From assembly GCA_963833505.1 (NCBI GenBank), contig CAWHYG010000007.1, forward strand, positions 1,364,001 through 1,428,000: a stretch of DNA of 64,000 nucleotides, read 5' to 3'. Both the position numbers and the translations under genes were made by a program. Below, piece by piece: positions 43,953-53,287 of this stretch (its first letter is position 1; the number at the start of each line of letters is the position of its first letter). A model generated the notes under the pieces. It saw only the letters and a program-made list of their open reading frames with translations. It had not been told where the DNA came from and made no database searches. The DNA is from CAWHYG01 sp963833505 (GTDB taxonomy: Bacteria; Eisenbacteria; RBG-16-71-46; CAIMUX01).

Positions 43953-45817
43953 GTGACGGTGCGCGATCTTGCGAGCTTTCTCCGCGCCCTCGAGGCCGCC
44001 GGCGAGCTTCATCGGGTCTCCGCGCCCGTCGATCCCCGGTTCGAGATCGCCGAGGTCGTCTCCCGCACGACCGCCGAGGAAGGCCCGGCGCTTCTCTTCG
44101 AGCGCGTGTCGGGCAGCGCCTTTCCCGTCGCGGCCAACCTGCTGGGCTCTCCGGAACGGATCGCCATCGCCCTGGGCCGCGAGCCGCGGGAGATCGGCCG
44201 GGAGCTTCTCGAAACGGTCGAGCGCTTGCAGCCTCCGACCTTGAAGGGTCTCTGGAAGAGCCGCTCCACCTTGACGGCGGCGTTCCGGGCGCGGGTCAGA
44301 CGCGTGCGGAACGGCCCCTGCCGCGAGGTGATCGAGGAGCCGGACCTCCGCCGGCTGCCCGTCCTGACCTGCTGGCCGGAGGATGGAGGACCCTTCGTGA
44401 CCTGGCCACTGGTGCTCACGCGGCATCCGGTCACCGGCAGGCGGAATCTCGGGACCTATCGGATGCAGGTCTACGACGCCCGGACGACGGGGATGCACCT
44501 GCAGATCCAGAAGGGAGGCGGGTTTCATTACGCGGAGGCGGAAGCTCGCGGCCAGGCCCTGCCCGCCTGCGTCCTTCTTGGAGGCGACCCCGTCCTCATG
44601 CTGGCCGCGGTCGCGCCCCTTCCGGAGGATGCCGACGAGCTGGCCTTCGCCGCTTTTTGCGAGGACGGCCGCTGGAAACCGTGCCGGCCGCTTCCGTGCC
44701 GCTCGAGGTTCCGGCGTCGGCGGAATTCGTCCTCGAGGGAAACATCCCTCCGGCGGAACGACGCCTGGAGGGCCCGTTCGGCGATCACTTCGGGCACTAC
44801 TCCCACGCCAGCCCGTTTCCGGTGTTCCGGTTGACCCGCGTCACCCGGCGGCGTCGCGCCGTCTATCCGGCTTCGGTCGTGGGCCAGCCGCCGCAGGAGG
44901 ATCGGTACATCGGCGAGGCGCTGCAGGAGATTCTCTCTCCCCTGGCCCGGATGGCCCATCCGGAGGTCCGCGGCCTCTGGGCCTTCCACGAAGCGGGCTT
45001 TCACAATCTCCTCGCCGTGTCGGTTCATGAGCGATATACCAAGGAAGCGCAGAAGTCCGCCTTCGGCCTGCTCGGAACCGGCCAGGTTTCCCTGAGCAAG
45101 GTGGTCATCACCGTCGGTCCCGAGGTCGATCCGCGCGATCCCGAAGCCGTCCTGGCCGCGGCCGGCGCGCATTTCGCTCCGGAGGAGGATTTCACCCTGC
45201 TTCCGGGGACGGCCATGGACACGCTGGACTTCACGTCCTTCCGGCTCAACCTCGGCAGCAAGATGATCCTGGACGCGACGCCCAAGACGAACCGCGCGCC
45301 GCGGGCGCCGCTTCGGCCGGAGGAGATTCCCGACCTTGCGCGGTTCCATCCGGCCGTCTCTGGACATCGGCTCGTCGCGGGCGCCCTTCTGGCGGTCCAG
45401 GTTCGGGGAGCAACGCCGGCCCCGGGCGGCCCGGATCAAGACGCGATGCCGGATGCGGGCCGCGCAACGGGACCGGGTCAGGAGGTCCTGGATCGTCTTC
45501 TGTCGGCCCGCGCGGCCGCGGCCTGCCCGCCGCTCGAGCGCGTTCCCCTCCTGGCGGTAGTCAGCGACGACGTGCGTCTGCAGGATCGCCGGCACCTGCT
45601 CTGGGGAATCTTCACGCGGTTCGACGCGGCGCGGGACATCCGTTTCCGGGAGTCGAGGCTGGCCGGAGCCGCGCCCGTCTACCGGGGCACGCTCGGGATC
45701 GATGCGACCTGGAAGCCCGGGTACCCGCACCCGGTGCAGTCTTCCGAGGAGACCCGCCGTCTGGTGGATCGGCGCTGGCCGGAATACGGCTGGAGCCGGG
45801 AGGTTCGACGGTCCTGA
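43953..45817 (+). pseudogene. ubiD: UbiD-family decarboxylase, frameshifted at a T run
   Basis: prFMN-dependent aromatic acid decarboxylase, partner of UbiX, about 620 residues when corrected. The first frame (43953-44834) supplies VRDLASFLRALEAAGELHRV, RNLGTYRMQVYD and LLGGDPVLMLAAVAPLPEDA. It breaks at the five-T run 44654-44658; six Ts would continue AFAAFLRGRPLETVP in the second frame, which is open to 45817 with EFVLEGNIPP, EGPFGDHFGHYS and HEAGFHNLLAVSVHERY. A low-complexity insert is at about residue 500. Sequencing error in the run is likely; real inactivation would block the menaquinone route. Start is probably GTG 43953. Confidence 0.87.
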
Positions 45818-45862
45818 CCTGCTGGCGCGGTCGGCAACCCGAACCGCAAGCGTTCGACCACG

Positions 45863-45906
45863 AAAAACCGCCCTTCGCCAAACGATTCTCGTGGGCGAAG
45901 GACGGT
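45863..45906 (-). terminator. Intrinsic terminator of the DUF488 gene
   Basis: A 13-bp stem with one mismatch (ACCGTCCTTCGCC type) and a 14-base loop is followed on the minus strand by TTTTT. It lies 26 bases after the DUF488 stop, and also serves the convergent ubiD end. Confidence 0.75.
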
Positions 45907-45931
45907 CTGAAACCGGGCTGGAGCCGAAGGC

Positions 45932-46447
45932 TCACGCAGCTCGTTTGGGGCGCCGATTTGGATTGGACGAGGTGGGCCGGCCCGCAGGGGCCGCAGCCGG
46001 CTCCCTCGACGGTCGGGACGCGGACGGCCGCCGCGCTCTCTGGGCGACGGCATGACGCGGGGATCGCGCCGGCTTCTTGGTCTCCTTCTCCGCCGCGGGG
46101 GGAGGCGATTCCAGATACTCCTGCAGAGCCACCGCGTTGTTGAATCTCTGCTCCTTCGTGGCGAATAGAAGGGTGACGATACCCTGTCGCGCGCGCTCCC
46201 TCAGCATCTGCACCGCTGAATCCCGGTTCCGGAGCTCCTCGAAATAGCGGCGGCGGAACTCGGGCCATTGTTCCGGATCGTGATGTCCGAACCAGTGGCG
46301 CAGCTGCGTGCTCGGCGCGATCTCCTTCAACCAGAGGTCCACCTCGGCCTGCTCCTTCGGCAACGCTCGCGGCCACAGGCGGTCGACGAGCACGCGAAGG
46401 CCGTCCTCGGGTGCGGGCCGAGAGTAGACTCGTTTGACTCGGATCAT
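45932..46447 (-). CDS. DUF488 protein with basic tail
   Basis: A 171-residue protein. Residues 1-115 are DUF488: MIRVKRVYSRPAPEDGLRVL, VDRLWPRALPKEQAEVDLWL, LRHWFGHHDPEQWPEF and IVTLLFATKEQRFNNAVALQ. The family is small, cytoplasmic and of unknown function, often stress-associated. Residues about 120-171 form an Ala/Pro/Arg/Lys tail absent from most relatives, suggesting nucleic-acid contact. ATG 46447 follows AAGGAG. Confidence 0.87.
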   Translation of the reverse strand: MIRVKRVYSRPAPEDGLRVLVDRLWPRALPKEQAEVDLWLKEIAPSTQLRHWFGHHDPEQWPEFRRRYFEELRNRDSAVQMLRERARQGIVTLLFATKEQRFNNAVALQEYLESPPPAAEKETKKPARSPRHAVAQRARRPSASRPSREPAAAPAGRPTSSNPNRRPKRAA

Positions 46448-47047
46448 GATCTTCTCCTTGACTGAGATGGGGACGCAGCCAACCCGGCACAAACTCCGGC
46501 GCCAACCGCACCCAGGTCCCATCGGCATCCCGCCCGCTCTTCCCGAACGCGCCGGCGTCAGAACCACGTCGATGCCGTCCTCTTCCGCGGCGGGCCGCTG
46601 CAACCTGCGACTGACTGATTCTCGTCGATCCCGGGCGCCCCGCCAAGCTCCTCTTTTGGCTTTCGCCCTCGAATCACCCCGGTAGCCGCCAACCCTCCCA
46701 AGCGCCGATCCAGGAGCCGACTCCCTGGCCCCTCGTCTCCAAGCGGCTCACTCCAACCTCTTGAAAATGATACCACGGTATGGCCCGGTCCGGTTCCCGT
46801 CCCCTGCGATTTTGTCTATGGCGTGTGATTCCCGCGGGCGGACCAATCGAGGTCCGCGCTTCCACGAACGCGGGTCTCTGCTGGCGTGCGCCCCCGCCCA
46901 ATTCTATGATCCCCGCCAGGAGCGAACCGAAGCCTGAGAGGTCCGTCCAGGGGCGCCCCCGAGCCCCGGGCGTGTCTTGATCCGGCTCCGCTCAAATCGG
47001 AAGGCAGCGGGTGATCGGCGGAACCCGACGAGGATCGGGGAGGATCC
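46448..47047. other. 600-base divergent gap with a palindrome
   Basis: No gene is supported between DUF488 and the oxidoreductase. The only notable site is the 12-base inverted repeat ATACCACGGTAT (46770-46781), preceded by TTGAAAATG. It could be an operator for either side. Confidence 0.3.
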
Positions 47048-47992
47048 ATGAAGAACTTCGCTCTCATCGGCGCATCCGGATTCGTGGCGTCGCGCCACCT
47101 GAAAGCGATCCAGGACACCGGAAACCGCCTTCTGGCGGCGGCGGATCCTCATGACGCGGCGGGCGTCCTGGACCGGTTCTTTCCGGAGGCGCGGTTCTTC
47201 ACGGAAATCGAGCGCTTCGACCGTTTCCTGGAGAAGAGCCGGCGCGGGCCGGAAGAGGATCGGATCCACTTCGTCACCGTCTGCTCGCCCAACTACCTCC
47301 ACGACGCCCACATCCGCATGGCGCTCCGGGTCCACGCCCACGCCCTGTGCGAAAAGCCGCTCGTCATCAACCCCTGGAATCTGGACGCCCTGGAAGCGAT
47401 CGAGCAGGAAACCGGCGGCCGGGTGTGGACGGTGCTCCAGCTCCGGCTCCATCCGGCTCTCATCGCCCTGCACGACGAGCTGCGCCGGCGTCCGGGCGCA
47501 TCGAGGGCCGAGGTCTGCCTGACCTACGTGACCCAGCGCGGGCCCTGGTACGACGTTTCCTGGAAGGGGCAGGAGCAGAAGTCGGGCGGCGTGGCCATGA
47601 ACATCGGGATCCACTTCTTCGACCTCCTGCTCTGGCTCTTCGGGCCGGTGGAGAAGAGCGCAGTGCACCTGCACGCGGGCCGCCGGATGGCGGGCGCTCT
47701 CGAGCTGGAACGGGCCCGGGTGCGTTGGCTGCTTTCGGTGGAAGGATCGGATCTGCCGCAGGAATACCGGGCCGCAGGCAAGTCCGCCTACCGATCCTTG
47801 ACGGTGGACGGAAAGGAAGTCGAGTTTTCGGAAGGATTCACGGATTTGCACACGCGCCTCTATGAGGCCGTCCTGGCCGGCCGCGGGTTCGGCATCCAGG
47901 ACGCCCGGCCGTCGATCGACCTCGTGCATCAGCTCCGGACCGCCGAGGTGACGCCGGCTCGCGGCGACGAACATCCGCGGCTCGGAGGCTGA
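47048..47992 (+). CDS. Gfo/Idh/MocA-family oxidoreductase (WlbA/WbpB-like)
   Basis: A 314-residue NAD(P)-dependent sugar oxidoreductase. Rossmann N-terminus FALIGASGFVASRHLKAI, CEKPLVINPWNLD (the conserved EKP dyad) and, in the C-terminal domain, SGGVAMNIGIHFFDLLLWLFG with the catalytic His/Asp region. The sequence is closest to enzymes that oxidise UDP-GlcNAc uronate at C3 for surface-polysaccharide sugars, though no other polysaccharide genes are nearby, so the substrate stays open. GGGGAGG precedes ATG 47048. Confidence 0.88.
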   Translation: MKNFALIGASGFVASRHLKAIQDTGNRLLAAADPHDAAGVLDRFFPEARFFTEIERFDRFLEKSRRGPEEDRIHFVTVCSPNYLHDAHIRMALRVHAHALCEKPLVINPWNLDALEAIEQETGGRVWTVLQLRLHPALIALHDELRRRPGASRAEVCLTYVTQRGPWYDVSWKGQEQKSGGVAMNIGIHFFDLLLWLFGPVEKSAVHLHAGRRMAGALELERARVRWLLSVEGSDLPQEYRAAGKSAYRSLTVDGKEVEFSEGFTDLHTRLYEAVLAGRGFGIQDARPSIDLVHQLRTAEVTPARGDEHPRLGG

Positions 47993-48020
47993 CATGGACC
48001 AGCGAGGCAGGGAGGGACTC

Positions 48021-48506
48021 TTGAAGCGAGGCTGTTTGGCCATCCTGATGGCCGGTCTGGTCGGTTGCAGCGGGCTCAGAAGCAGCCGGATCGAACCCAC
48101 CCGATGGGACGCCACCACGTCCCGCGTCTTCGTGGCGCCGCGGGACACGATCTACGCGGCCACGATGGCCTACATCCTCTCCCGGGGCACGGTGGCAGAG
48201 GCCGATCCCGTTCACGGGACCATCAAGGCGCGGCTCGGCTACCATCGGGCGGCCATCGACTCGCAGTTTCCTCGCGCCGCCAGGGTGCCGGAGTTCTACT
48301 TCCGCCTCACCCCCATCGGACCCGACAGCACGACGGTCTGGCTGCGGATCACGCGGAGGCGACATCACGCGGAAAGCTCGGCTCCGGAGCTGGTGGACTG
48401 GAAAACGCCGTACGAGGCGACGCTCGACAGCGTCGCCTTCTACCTGAAGCGCGAGCGGCTCTCGCATCCGGCGAAGCCGGCGAGTCAGAAAAAGCCGGCG
48501 AAATAG
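48021..48506 (+). CDS. Small lipoprotein of unknown function
   Basis: About 161 residues. The N-terminus KRGCLAILMAGLVGCSGL is a lipoprotein signal with lipobox LVGC. The mature part (YAATMAYILSRGTVAEADPV, FYFRLTPIGPDSTTVWLRI) resembles small outer-membrane-associated alpha/beta lipoproteins but matches no family I recognise. The C-terminus is Lys/Pro-rich. TTG 48021 has GGGAGG at the right distance; ATG 47994, just after the oxidoreductase stop, is the alternative. Probably co-transcribed with the oxidoreductase. Confidence 0.7.
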   Translation: MKRGCLAILMAGLVGCSGLRSSRIEPTRWDATTSRVFVAPRDTIYAATMAYILSRGTVAEADPVHGTIKARLGYHRAAIDSQFPRAARVPEFYFRLTPIGPDSTTVWLRITRRRHHAESSAPELVDWKTPYEATLDSVAFYLKRERLSHPAKPASQKKPAK

Positions 48507-48552
48507 CGCGCTCCAGGCTCAATGTCGCGTTCAGAACCGTGAGGGGTCCGCA

Positions 48553-48586
48553 GGGCAAGGGCCGCGCCGGCAAACGGCCCCTGCCC
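48553..48586. terminator. Hairpin between convergent genes
   Basis: A 12-bp stem with one mismatch (GGGCAAGGGCCG against CGGCCCCTGCCC) separates the lipoprotein and the convergent recJ. No T tract follows on either strand. Confidence 0.45.
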
Positions 48587-48633
48587 GGAGGACCTAGCCC
48601 CCAAGGAACGCCCGCGGAAAGGCCAGCTCGGGG

Positions 48634-50415
48634 CTAGCCGACGCGCTCCTCGTCCACCACGCGCCAGTCGTAGTAGCGCAACACGGCGCCAGTCTGCCGG
48701 TCCCGGCCTTCCCGGGAGGACACGGACAGGACGAGGTCGTAGCGCCCTCCCGCCGTCCACTCGACGCCCGCGCGATCCAGATCGATCCAGTCGGCGAAAA
48801 GGTAGCCCCGGCCGCCCCAGGCGAATCCCGAGCTCATGGCCCACGGCCCGCTGCCGTCCGCGCGCAGCCGCGGCTTCGGTCCCCAGCGCAGCTCTGCGCC
48901 CCGGAGGATCAGCGAGGGCCGCGGATTCCCGGCGCCGAAGGGCTCGAGCCGATCGAACAGCCGGCACCAGGCGCCGGCCAGGTCCTTGGAGTCTTCCGCG
49001 CGTAGAGCGCCGGCGGGCGCAAGAACCTCATGGATGGGCTCGAGATCCTCGGGACTCAGGCGATGCCGCTCTCCGAGCCAGGAACGGAAAGGTTCGACCT
49101 GGTCGCCGGCCATCGTCATTCCGGCAGCCATCCGGTGGCCGCCGCCGCCCAGCAGGAGCCCCGCCTCGACCGCCTCCGCGACTGTCCGGCCGAGGTCGAA
49201 CGCCTCCACGCTTCGTCCCGAGCCTTGCCAATATCCGTCTTCGTGCCAGCCGCAGACGATCGCCGGCCGATGGAAGCGCTCCCGGATGCGGCTGGCCACG
49301 ATGCCGACCACGCCGGCATGCCATTCCCGCCCGCAAAGGAGGAGAAGCGTGCCGGGAGGATCGAGCACGAGCCGCTCCTCGGCCATGGTCAGCGCGGCCG
49401 CCTCGACCACGCGCTCCAGATCCCGTCGTTCGACGTTCGTGCGGTGACAGTGCTCGGCCAGCGGCACGGCCTCCTCCATCCGATCAGAGAGCAGGAGCCG
49501 GACCGGATGGGAAGCGTCTTCGATCCTCCCTCCAGCGTTGAGCCGCGGTCCCCAGCGAAAGGCGAAGGTGCGGGCGTCGACCGGACCTCCTCCACTGACC
49601 GCGGCCAGGGCCTGGAGGCCCGGCACCCCGGACAGCGCGGCGGCGTCGTTGGCCACGCGCAGGCCACGCTTGATCAGGGCCCGGTTGAGGCCCCGGAGCG
49701 GCACGACGTCGGCCACGGTGCCCAGGGCGGCCAGCAGGACGGCGCGGTCCCGATTCCACCGGGTGAGCCCGAGCTCATCGGCCAGACCCTCGGAAAGAAG
49801 GAAGGCCAGACCTGATGCGCTCATCTCCTCCAGGTCAAGAGCCGGCCGATCGGTCGTGGCGACGCGCCCGTCGCCATTCGCCGGCCGGGAGGGCAACTTC
49901 GGATTGAGGTGGGCCCGGGCCGGGACGTCGCCCAGAACCGCGTGATGATCGACGACGATCGTGTCGATCCCTTGCGTCTCGAGCCGCCGGACCGAATCCG
50001 GAGCGGCCGACCCGCAGTCGAGCGCGATCACGAGCCCGGGCTGCCGGTCGCGCAGGGCGTCGTCGAGAGCCCGTTCCGTCAGCCCGTAGCCGTGCGCCTT
50101 CCGTTCGGGAACGAACCAGGAAATCCGGCGATGACCGGCCGTTCGCAGAAGGTCGTGGATCTGGACCAGCGCGGTGATGCCGTCGCAGTCGTAATCCCCG
50201 AACAGCAGGATCTCCTCGCCCGCGGCCAGCGCCTGGCGGAAGCGCTCGCGGGCCGCTGGCCAGCCGGGCAAGCTCCGGAAGAAATGCCAAATCGGCGGAT
50301 CGGGATCGAAGAAGGCGGCGATCTCCTGCTCGGTGCGGCAGCCGCGCGCCTCGGCGACCGCCCGGAGAAGATCGCGCTCGTCGTGGCTTCTTGGCCGCAG
50401 CTTCCGGATCTTCAT
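48634..50415 (-). CDS. recJ: Single-stranded-DNA-specific exonuclease RecJ
   Basis: A 593-residue RecJ, 5'-3' exonuclease acting in recombination and mismatch repair. DHH motifs: LLFGDYDCDGITALVQIHD (motif I, residues about 70-88), VIALDCGS, VVDHHAVLGD (motif III) and NRDRAVLLAALGTVADVVPL. The DHHA1 domain has REWHAGVVGIVASRIRERF and LLGGGGHRMAAGMTM. An OB-fold C-terminal part follows. Length is normal. ATG 50415 has a GGGGGG run as ribosome site. It lies alone between convergent and divergent neighbours. Confidence 0.95.
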   Translation of the reverse strand: MKIRKLRPRSHDERDLLRAVAEARGCRTEQEIAAFFDPDPPIWHFFRSLPGWPAARERFRQALAAGEEILLFGDYDCDGITALVQIHDLLRTAGHRRISWFVPERKAHGYGLTERALDDALRDRQPGLVIALDCGSAAPDSVRRLETQGIDTIVVDHHAVLGDVPARAHLNPKLPSRPANGDGRVATTDRPALDLEEMSASGLAFLLSEGLADELGLTRWNRDRAVLLAALGTVADVVPLRGLNRALIKRGLRVANDAAALSGVPGLQALAAVSGGGPVDARTFAFRWGPRLNAGGRIEDASHPVRLLLSDRMEEAVPLAEHCHRTNVERRDLERVVEAAALTMAEERLVLDPPGTLLLLCGREWHAGVVGIVASRIRERFHRPAIVCGWHEDGYWQGSGRSVEAFDLGRTVAEAVEAGLLLGGGGHRMAAGMTMAGDQVEPFRSWLGERHRLSPEDLEPIHEVLAPAGALRAEDSKDLAGAWCRLFDRLEPFGAGNPRPSLILRGAELRWGPKPRLRADGSGPWAMSSGFAWGGRGYLFADWIDLDRAGVEWTAGGRYDLVLSVSSREGRDRQTGAVLRYYDWRVVDEERVG

Positions 50416-50918
50416 CGTTCCCCCCTAGCGACGCGTGACCAGGTGCTGCGCCGACATCGCGGCGTCCGGCGCCGAACGCCGCCCGCCTCTTGGAGGCCGC
50501 CGTCCATGCAGATTCCGCCGCAACAACGGCCCAATGAGGCCGAGGTCCACGCGGCTTCCGCGGCGACAGCAGCGGCCCAAGACCAGGGAGTATAGGCGTG
50601 TTCGGCTGATCCGGCCAACTCAACGGCGCGCGGCCGGGGCAATCGACAGGCCGGTCGGCCTCTTGTATGCTTCGCTTCGGTTCGAAGGGAAACAGCCCGA
50701 AGCGCGACTCGCGGGATCAGGTTTCCGGTTCGAGACCGACTCCGGGACTGGTGAGCGGCTTACGATCAGCTTTGCAAGGGACAGAACGGAAGGGCACGGC
50801 GCTCGGACAGAGATGGACGGCATCGGGCGGCAACGATCGGCAACGGGCGGCCGCAAGAAGCACGGCCAGGAGCGGCAACGAGCAAGGACGGACGGCAGCG
50901 CATGATGGAGCAGTCGAG

Positions 50919-52199
50919 ATGACGTCACGCCATGAGGCCGATTCGGCGAGAGAGGCCGGCCGAAGTGTCGCGCCGGATCCACCGGCCGACCGACTCGGTC
51001 CTGACGCGACCGCAAGTGCGGTGCGGCGCCCCTGCCGGAGCGCTCTGCCGGACGCTCCCCCCGGCCCGGTCGAGCTGTGCTCGCCGGACCGTGCTGGCGC
51101 TCTGCGTTTTCGGGATCCCGACCTGGAGGCCGTCGCCCGGAAGGTCGACCGCGGGGAGCGGCTGGGATTCGACGACGGCATGGCCCTCTTTCGCACCCGC
51201 GATCTCGCGGGCTTGGGCGCCCTGGCCGACCGGTGCAAGACCCGGCTCTGGGGCGACCAGGTCTTCTTCGTGTTCAATCGCCAGGTCAACCCGACCGACG
51301 CCTGCGTCCTCGATTGCAAGTTCTGCGACTACGCCAAGCGCCCGTCCGATCCGACCGTTTCTTCCCTCACGATCGACGAGATCCTGGCGCGGATCACCCC
51401 CGAGCTGCGCGAGGTGCACATCGTCGGCGGCCTTCACCACGAGTGGCGTTTCCCCCATTACGTGGAGATCGTCCGGCAGATCCGGCAGGCATTTCCGCGG
51501 ATCCAGATCAAGGCTTATACAGCGGTCGAGATCGACTTCTTCGCCAAGATCGCGAAGCAGTCGATCGAGCAGGTCCTGGAGACCCTGGTCGAAGCCGGGC
51601 TGGATTCCCTGCCCGGCGGGGGCGCCGAGGTCTTCAGCGAGCGGGTGCGCGCCGAGCTGTTTCCCCACAAGATCGGCGAGCGGCGGTGGCTCGAGATCCA
51701 CCGGATCGCGCATCGCATGGGGATTCCGACCAACTGCACGCTCCTCTACGGCCACATCGAGACCCGCGAGGAGCGCACGGCCCACCTGCTCAAGCTCCGC
51801 GCCCTCGAGGACGAGGCGCCGGGCTTCCTGGCCTTCATTCCCCTGGCCTTCCAGCCCGGCAAATCAGGCCTCGTGGAGCGCCCCGCCTCGTCCGTGGAAG
51901 ACCTGAAGACCGTGGCCGCATCCAGGCTCCTCCTGGACAACATCCCGCACATCAAGGCCTACTGGGTCATGCTGGGAGAGGAGACCGCGTCCCTGGCTCT
52001 CAATTTCGGAGCGGACGACATGGACGGCACGATCCTCGAGGAGAGGATCGCCCACGCCGCCGGCGCGAAGAGCCCAGCGGGCCTGGCCCGGGAACGGATC
52101 ATCGGGCTCATTCGGGAATCCGGGAAGATCCCCGTCGAACGGGACGCCTTGTACAACATCGTGGAGCGGTACCCGGCGAAAGCGGAGGTCCAGGCTTGA
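50919..52199 (+). CDS. mqnE: Aminofutalosine synthase MqnE
   Basis: Radical-SAM enzyme joining 3-enolpyruvylbenzoate and SAM to aminofutalosine in the futalosine menaquinone pathway. The iron-sulfur motif is CVLDCKFC; MqnE-type signatures are VHIVGGLHHEWRFPHYVEI, IKAYTAVEIDFFAKIA, LDSLPGGGAEVFSERVR and LLYGHIETREERTAHLLKLR. At 426 residues it has an N-terminal extension of about 50 Arg/Pro/Ala-rich residues. ATG 50919 overlaps the stop of a micro-ORF MMEQSR starting at 50902. mqnA follows with overlapping stop/start. Confidence 0.93.
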   Translation: MTSRHEADSAREAGRSVAPDPPADRLGPDATASAVRRPCRSALPDAPPGPVELCSPDRAGALRFRDPDLEAVARKVDRGERLGFDDGMALFRTRDLAGLGALADRCKTRLWGDQVFFVFNRQVNPTDACVLDCKFCDYAKRPSDPTVSSLTIDEILARITPELREVHIVGGLHHEWRFPHYVEIVRQIRQAFPRIQIKAYTAVEIDFFAKIAKQSIEQVLETLVEAGLDSLPGGGAEVFSERVRAELFPHKIGERRWLEIHRIAHRMGIPTNCTLLYGHIETREERTAHLLKLRALEDEAPGFLAFIPLAFQPGKSGLVERPASSVEDLKTVAASRLLLDNIPHIKAYWVMLGEETASLALNFGADDMDGTILEERIAHAAGAKSPAGLARERIIGLIRESGKIPVERDALYNIVERYPAKAEVQA

Positions 52200-53209
52200 A
52201 CCCCACCTTCCCGACTGACGGACCCCGAGACGGCCCGCCGGCTCCTGCAGCTCGGGTGGCCCGTCTCCCCTATCTGAACACGGCGCCTTTCTACGTCCGC
52301 TGGGACAGTCTGGAGCGCGTCTCCGAGGGCCGCTGGCTCTCGACCGTCCTGCCTCCGCGCCAGCTCGGCCTGGCCGCGGAAGCGGGGCAGGTGGACGCCG
52401 GCATCCTGGCGGTGGCCGATCTCTTCCGGCTCGAGAGCCTGTTCGCGCCGCTGCAGTTCTCGCGAAACGGCGAGACCATCACCTTCGGCATCGCCAACCG
52501 GGACCGGGTGGACAGCGTGCTGTTGTTCCTTCGCGACACCGGACCCGACGGGCGAAGCGCGATTCCGAACGACACCGACCGTGGCGTGTCGAGCGGCACC
52601 GACCACGGCAGACCCGGCGCAGCCCCGAACCGGACTCCGGATGTCTCCGGTCCCGGCCGCGTTCTCACCGAAGAGGAGGCTCGCCGCCTGCACCGAGCCC
52701 GGATCGGGATCACGGGCGAATCGTCCACCTCGTTCCGTCTGCTCCGGCTTCTGGCTGAAGTGCGCTGGCAGGTCCGACCGGAGGAGTACCGCCGGCTCGA
52801 CCTCGGCTCCTCGCTTCCGCCGGACCTCGACGGCGCCCTGGTGATCGGCGATCTCGCGCTAAGGTGGCGGCATCGCCCTCCCAGCGGCACCTACCTGGCC
52901 ATGGACCTCGCGGCCGGATGGCAGGAGTGGACCGGCCTCCCGTTCGTCTTCGCCTGCTGGGCGGTGCGGCGTTCGGTGCCGGAAGAGGCCAAGAGGTGGC
53001 TCGGCCGTTTTCTTCTGGAGTCCCTGGAGTCGGTCGAAGGGCGCTACCACGAGCTGGTGCGGAATCTTCCCGAGGAGCTGGGATCGCGCGAAGACCTGGC
53101 CGCCTACCTCGCGAATTTCACCTATCCGCTCGGCCCACCCGAGCTTCAGGCGATCGCGCTGTTTCGCCGGCTCCTCGACGAGAACGGGATCGTCTGCTCA
53201 GCGGCCTGA
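52196..53209 (+). CDS. mqnA: Menaquinone biosynthesis protein MqnA (chorismate dehydratase)
   Basis: A 337-residue MqnA, which converts chorismate to 3-enolpyruvylbenzoate, the first futalosine-pathway step. Periplasmic-binding-like fold: VARLPYLNTAPFYVRWDSL (conserved substrate loop), AGQVDAGILAVADLFRLE, RIGITGESSTSFRLLRLL, ALVIGDLALRW and DLAAGWQEWTGLPFVFACW. A low-complexity insert of about 40 residues (about 118-157) lies at a surface loop. TTG 52196 overlaps the mqnE stop (TTGA) and has GGAGG 9 bases upstream. Confidence 0.9.
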   Translation: MNPTFPTDGPRDGPPAPAARVARLPYLNTAPFYVRWDSLERVSEGRWLSTVLPPRQLGLAAEAGQVDAGILAVADLFRLESLFAPLQFSRNGETITFGIANRDRVDSVLLFLRDTGPDGRSAIPNDTDRGVSSGTDHGRPGAAPNRTPDVSGPGRVLTEEEARRLHRARIGITGESSTSFRLLRLLAEVRWQVRPEEYRRLDLGSSLPPDLDGALVIGDLALRWRHRPPSGTYLAMDLAAGWQEWTGLPFVFACWAVRRSVPEEAKRWLGRFLLESLESVEGRYHELVRNLPEELGSREDLAAYLANFTYPLGPPELQAIALFRRLLDENGIVCSAA

Positions 53210-53287
53210 AGCCGCCGCTGGATCGGGTGCCCCAGTCGATCCCGAAGGTGAGGCGGATCCGTCAGATCCCCGGCCGAAGCCGTTCGC

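Noticed and set aside
44640..44834. Reading the UbiD break as a selenocysteine site
   Set aside because: The interruption is a change of frame at a T run, not an in-frame TGA.
46780..46980. A 66-codon frame before the oxidoreductase
   Set aside because: No ribosome site, no recognisable sequence, and it lies in a likely control region.
50730..50760. Possible tRNA T-arm (GGTTCGAGACC)
   Set aside because: No acceptor stem, anticodon arm or CCA end can be built around it, and no tRNA-Sec features were found.
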